DNA of 64,000 bases from Calliopsis andreniformis (taxonomy: Eukaryota > Arthropoda > Insecta > Hymenoptera > Andrenidae). Location: contig NW_027480568.1 in the NCBI RefSeq assembly GCF_051401765.1, positions 372,001 through 436,000 on the forward strand. The letters are read 5' to 3'. A model generated the notes under the pieces. The model ran no database searches. It was not told the DNA's origin and worked only from the letters and a program-made list of their open reading frames with translations. Shown here piece by piece: positions 62,578 through 64,000 of the stretch. Both the position numbers and the translations under genes were made by a program. Position 1 is the first letter of the stretch; every line of letters begins with the position of its first letter.

Positions 62578-63400
62578 GAATTGATGATTGAGTATTGAGG
62601 ATTGAGCATTGAAGATTGAGTATTGAGGATTGAAGGTTGAGGATTGTGGATTGAGGATTGAGGATTGAGGATTGAATATTGAGGATTGGGGACTGAGTGT
62701 TGAGGGCTGAATGATGAGAATTGATGTTTGTGGATAGAGGTTTGAAGATTGCAGATTGAGTATTGAGTTTTGAAAGCTGTGAATTGATAATATTCTATTG
62801 AGGATTGAGGGTTGACAACTGATTGTTGAGGACTGAGGGCTGAAGCTTGAGGATTCAGGATTGAGGATTCAGGATTGAGGTTTGAGGAGAGATGACTGAG
62901 GATTGAGGATTGAGGATTGCGAATTGAGGATTGAGGATTGAGGATTGAAGATTGAGGATTGGCTGTTGAGGATTGAACATCGAGGACTGAGGATTGAGGA
63001 TTGAGGATTGAGGATTGAGGATTGAATGTTGAATATTGATGAATGAAGATTGAGGATTGAGGATTGAGGGTTGTGGATTGAGAACGAGGACTGAGGGTTG
63101 AGTGTTGATGCCTGAGGTCTGAGGACTGAGGATTGAGGATTGCGACCTGAGGATTGAGGATTGGGGATTCAAGATTGAGGATTGGGTATTGAGGATTGAA
63201 GAATGAGGAATGAAGAATGAGGATTGGGGATTGGGTACTGAGGATTGAGGATTGAATATTGAGGATTGAGGATTGAGGATTGAGGATTGAGTATTGAAGA
63301 TTGAGTATTGAGGATTGAAGATTGAGGATTGAGGATTGAGTATTGAGGATTGAGGATTGAGGATGGAGGATTGAAGATTGAGTGTTGTGGATTGAGAACG
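62578..63400 (+). repeat. A4-type island matching 22.6-23.3 kb
   Basis: Landmarks match 22.59-23.3 kb at an offset of 40,005 bp: the A4 block (22675 and 62680) and the GGCTGTTGAGG landmark (22,956 and 62,961). A run of GAAGAATGAGG units also corresponds. The surrounding sequence on both sides is of A5/A6 type. It contains no gene. Confidence 0.7.
62680..62840 (+). repeat. Block A, class A4
   Basis: h4 TGAGGGC, h5 TGAATGA, h9 AGAGGTT, h13 TGAGTTT, h14 TGAAAGC, h16 TGATAAT, h20 TGACAAC. Counterpart of 22675 at 40,005 bp. Confidence 0.83.
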
Positions 63401-64000
63401 AGGACTGAGGGTTGAGTATTGATGTTTGAGGTCTGAGCATTGAGGACTGAGGATTGAGAATTGAGGATTGATGATTGAGGATTGAAGATTGAGGATTGGG
63501 TATTGAGGATTGAAGAATGAGTGTTGAGTGTTGAGGATTGAGGATTCAGGATTGAAGACTGAGTGTTGAGTGTTCAGTGATGAGAATTGATGTTTGTGGA
63601 TTGAGATTTGAAGATTGAAGAATGGGGATTGAGTATTGAAAACTGTGAATTGAGGATATTCTATTGAGGATTGAGGATTGACAACTGATTCTTGAGGACT
63701 GAGGGCTGAAGATTGAGGATTCAGGATTGAGGATTCAGGATTGAGGTTTGAGGACTGAGGATTGAGGGTTGAGGATTGGGGATTGAGGATTGAGGATTGA
63801 GGATTGAAGACTGAGGATTGGGTATTGAGGATTGAACATTGAGGATTGAGGATTGAGTATTGAAGATTGAGGATCGAGGATTGAGGGTTGTGGATTGAGG
63901 ACGATGACTCAGGGTTGAGTGTTGATCTTTGAGGTCTGAGGATTGAGGATTGAGGATTGAGAATTGAGGATTGAGGATTGAGGATTGAAGATTGAGGATT
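63401..64000 (+). repeat. Array continues to the window end
   Basis: Ordinary heptamer repeats with one A6-like block (63546-63706) and a GAGGACGATGAC variant of the 6-base slip near 63,900. The array does not end inside the window. It contains no gene. Confidence 0.8.
63546..63706 (+). repeat. Block A, class A6 (variant)
   Basis: h4 TGAGTGT then TCAGTGA, h6 TGAGAAT, h9 TGAGATT, h11 TGAAGAA, h12 TGGGGAT, h21 TGATTCT. No B block follows within the next 450 bp. Confidence 0.8.

Larger units (their letters stand above)
1..64000 (+). repeat. Heptanucleotide satellite array, consensus TGAGGAT, fills the window
   Basis: The + strand reads as consecutive 7-base units, most of them TGAGGAT. Common variants are TGAAGAT, TGAGTAT, TGAGGAC, TGAGAAT, TGAGGGT and TCAGGAT. 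The consensus has three G and no C, so the strand is G-rich and C-poor throughout. I saw no inverted segment. The 7-base register is kept over long distances. It slips mainly at recurrent 6-base units, such as the GAGGAC that follows TGAGGAC, or TGAGGA before TGAGGGC. Rare 8-base units occur, for example near 25,070 and 29,388. No coding gene, RNA gene or transposon was seen. Long-range order comes from diverged unit runs (blocks A and B) and from segment duplications. Satellite identity is seen directly; a eukaryotic heterochromatic setting is inferred from the size. Confidence 0.97.

Noticed and set aside
1..64000. Telomeric repeat: the plant-type unit TTTAGGG is also a G-rich heptamer and differs from TTGAGGA by two bases
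   Set aside because: Units such as TTTAGGA occur only as scattered single variants, I saw no run of a true telomeric unit, and the higher-order structure is typical of satellite. Shared length and G-richness alone do not show descent.
1..64000. Bacterial heptanucleotide repeats of the kind known from filamentous cyanobacteria (STRR)
   Set aside because: Those are short intergenic tracts among genes. A gene-free tract of 64 kb with nested higher-order units does not fit.
1..64000. Homopurine tract able to form triplex (H-DNA)
   Set aside because: Each unit contains two T on the purine-rich strand, which breaks the purine run every 5 bases.

Overview
The window is one uninterrupted satellite-type array. 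From base 1 to base 64,000 the + strand is built of degenerate 7-base units with consensus TGAGGAT, all in the same orientation. I found no unique-sequence flank, protein gene, RNA gene, insertion sequence, CRISPR array, origin or recognisable promoter. Both ends of the window lie inside the array, so its true length is at least 64 kb. An array this long, with layered higher-order repeats, points to heterochromatic satellite DNA of a eukaryote (centromeric, pericentromeric, subtelomeric, sex- or B-chromosome). The sequence gives no taxon.

The minus strand carries many long open frames, up to 707 codons. They are a by-product of the repeat. Three units make 21 bases, or 7 codons, so each minus frame reads the same heptapeptide (cyclic NPQSSIL), while each plus frame meets TGA once per 21 bases. 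Frame ends fall at recurring unit variants that supply CAT (a minus-strand start) or TCA, TTA or CTA (a minus-strand stop). I annotate none as a gene.

The array has an internal anatomy. A recurrent 23-unit, 161-bp segment of strongly diverged units (here called block A; units numbered h1 to h23) occurs 68 times in full, in six sequence classes. A1 has h16 TGAGTAT and is followed by GGGTTCCGG. A2 has h7 TTATGTT and h8 TCTGGAT. A3 has h16 TCATGAT, usually with h20 GGACCAC. A4 has h16 TGATGAT. A5 has h16 TGAGGAT, usually with h20 TGTCACC. A6 has h6 TGGGAAT, h9 TGAGATT and h11 TGAAGAA. A 27-unit, 189-bp paralogue (block B) occurs eight times and aligns unit for unit with A over the core. There is also one A/B recombinant and four deleted A blocks.

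Layout: 1-12,960, a higher-order repeat of about 3.3-3.7 kb in nearly four copies. 12,961-20,635, a 2.9-kb block in two copies 4,225 bp apart. 20,636-25,553, a mixed block with two B elements. 25,554-34,710, a tandem pair of 4.4-4.7-kb units. 34,711-42,455, a shortened colinear second copy of 13.0-25.5 kb, with a 979-bp tandem duplication inside it. 42,456-47,576, the most degenerate part, where the A classes change. 47,577-50,082, A6+B cassettes. 50,083-58,600, A5-type sequence with local duplications. 58,601-62,577, a 1,977-bp tandem duplication. 62,578-64,000, an A4-type island matching 22.6-23.3 kb, followed by an A6 block.

All coordinates, offsets and counts were read by eye from landmark matching. 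Block edges inside homogeneous TGAGGAT runs are uncertain by tens of bases.
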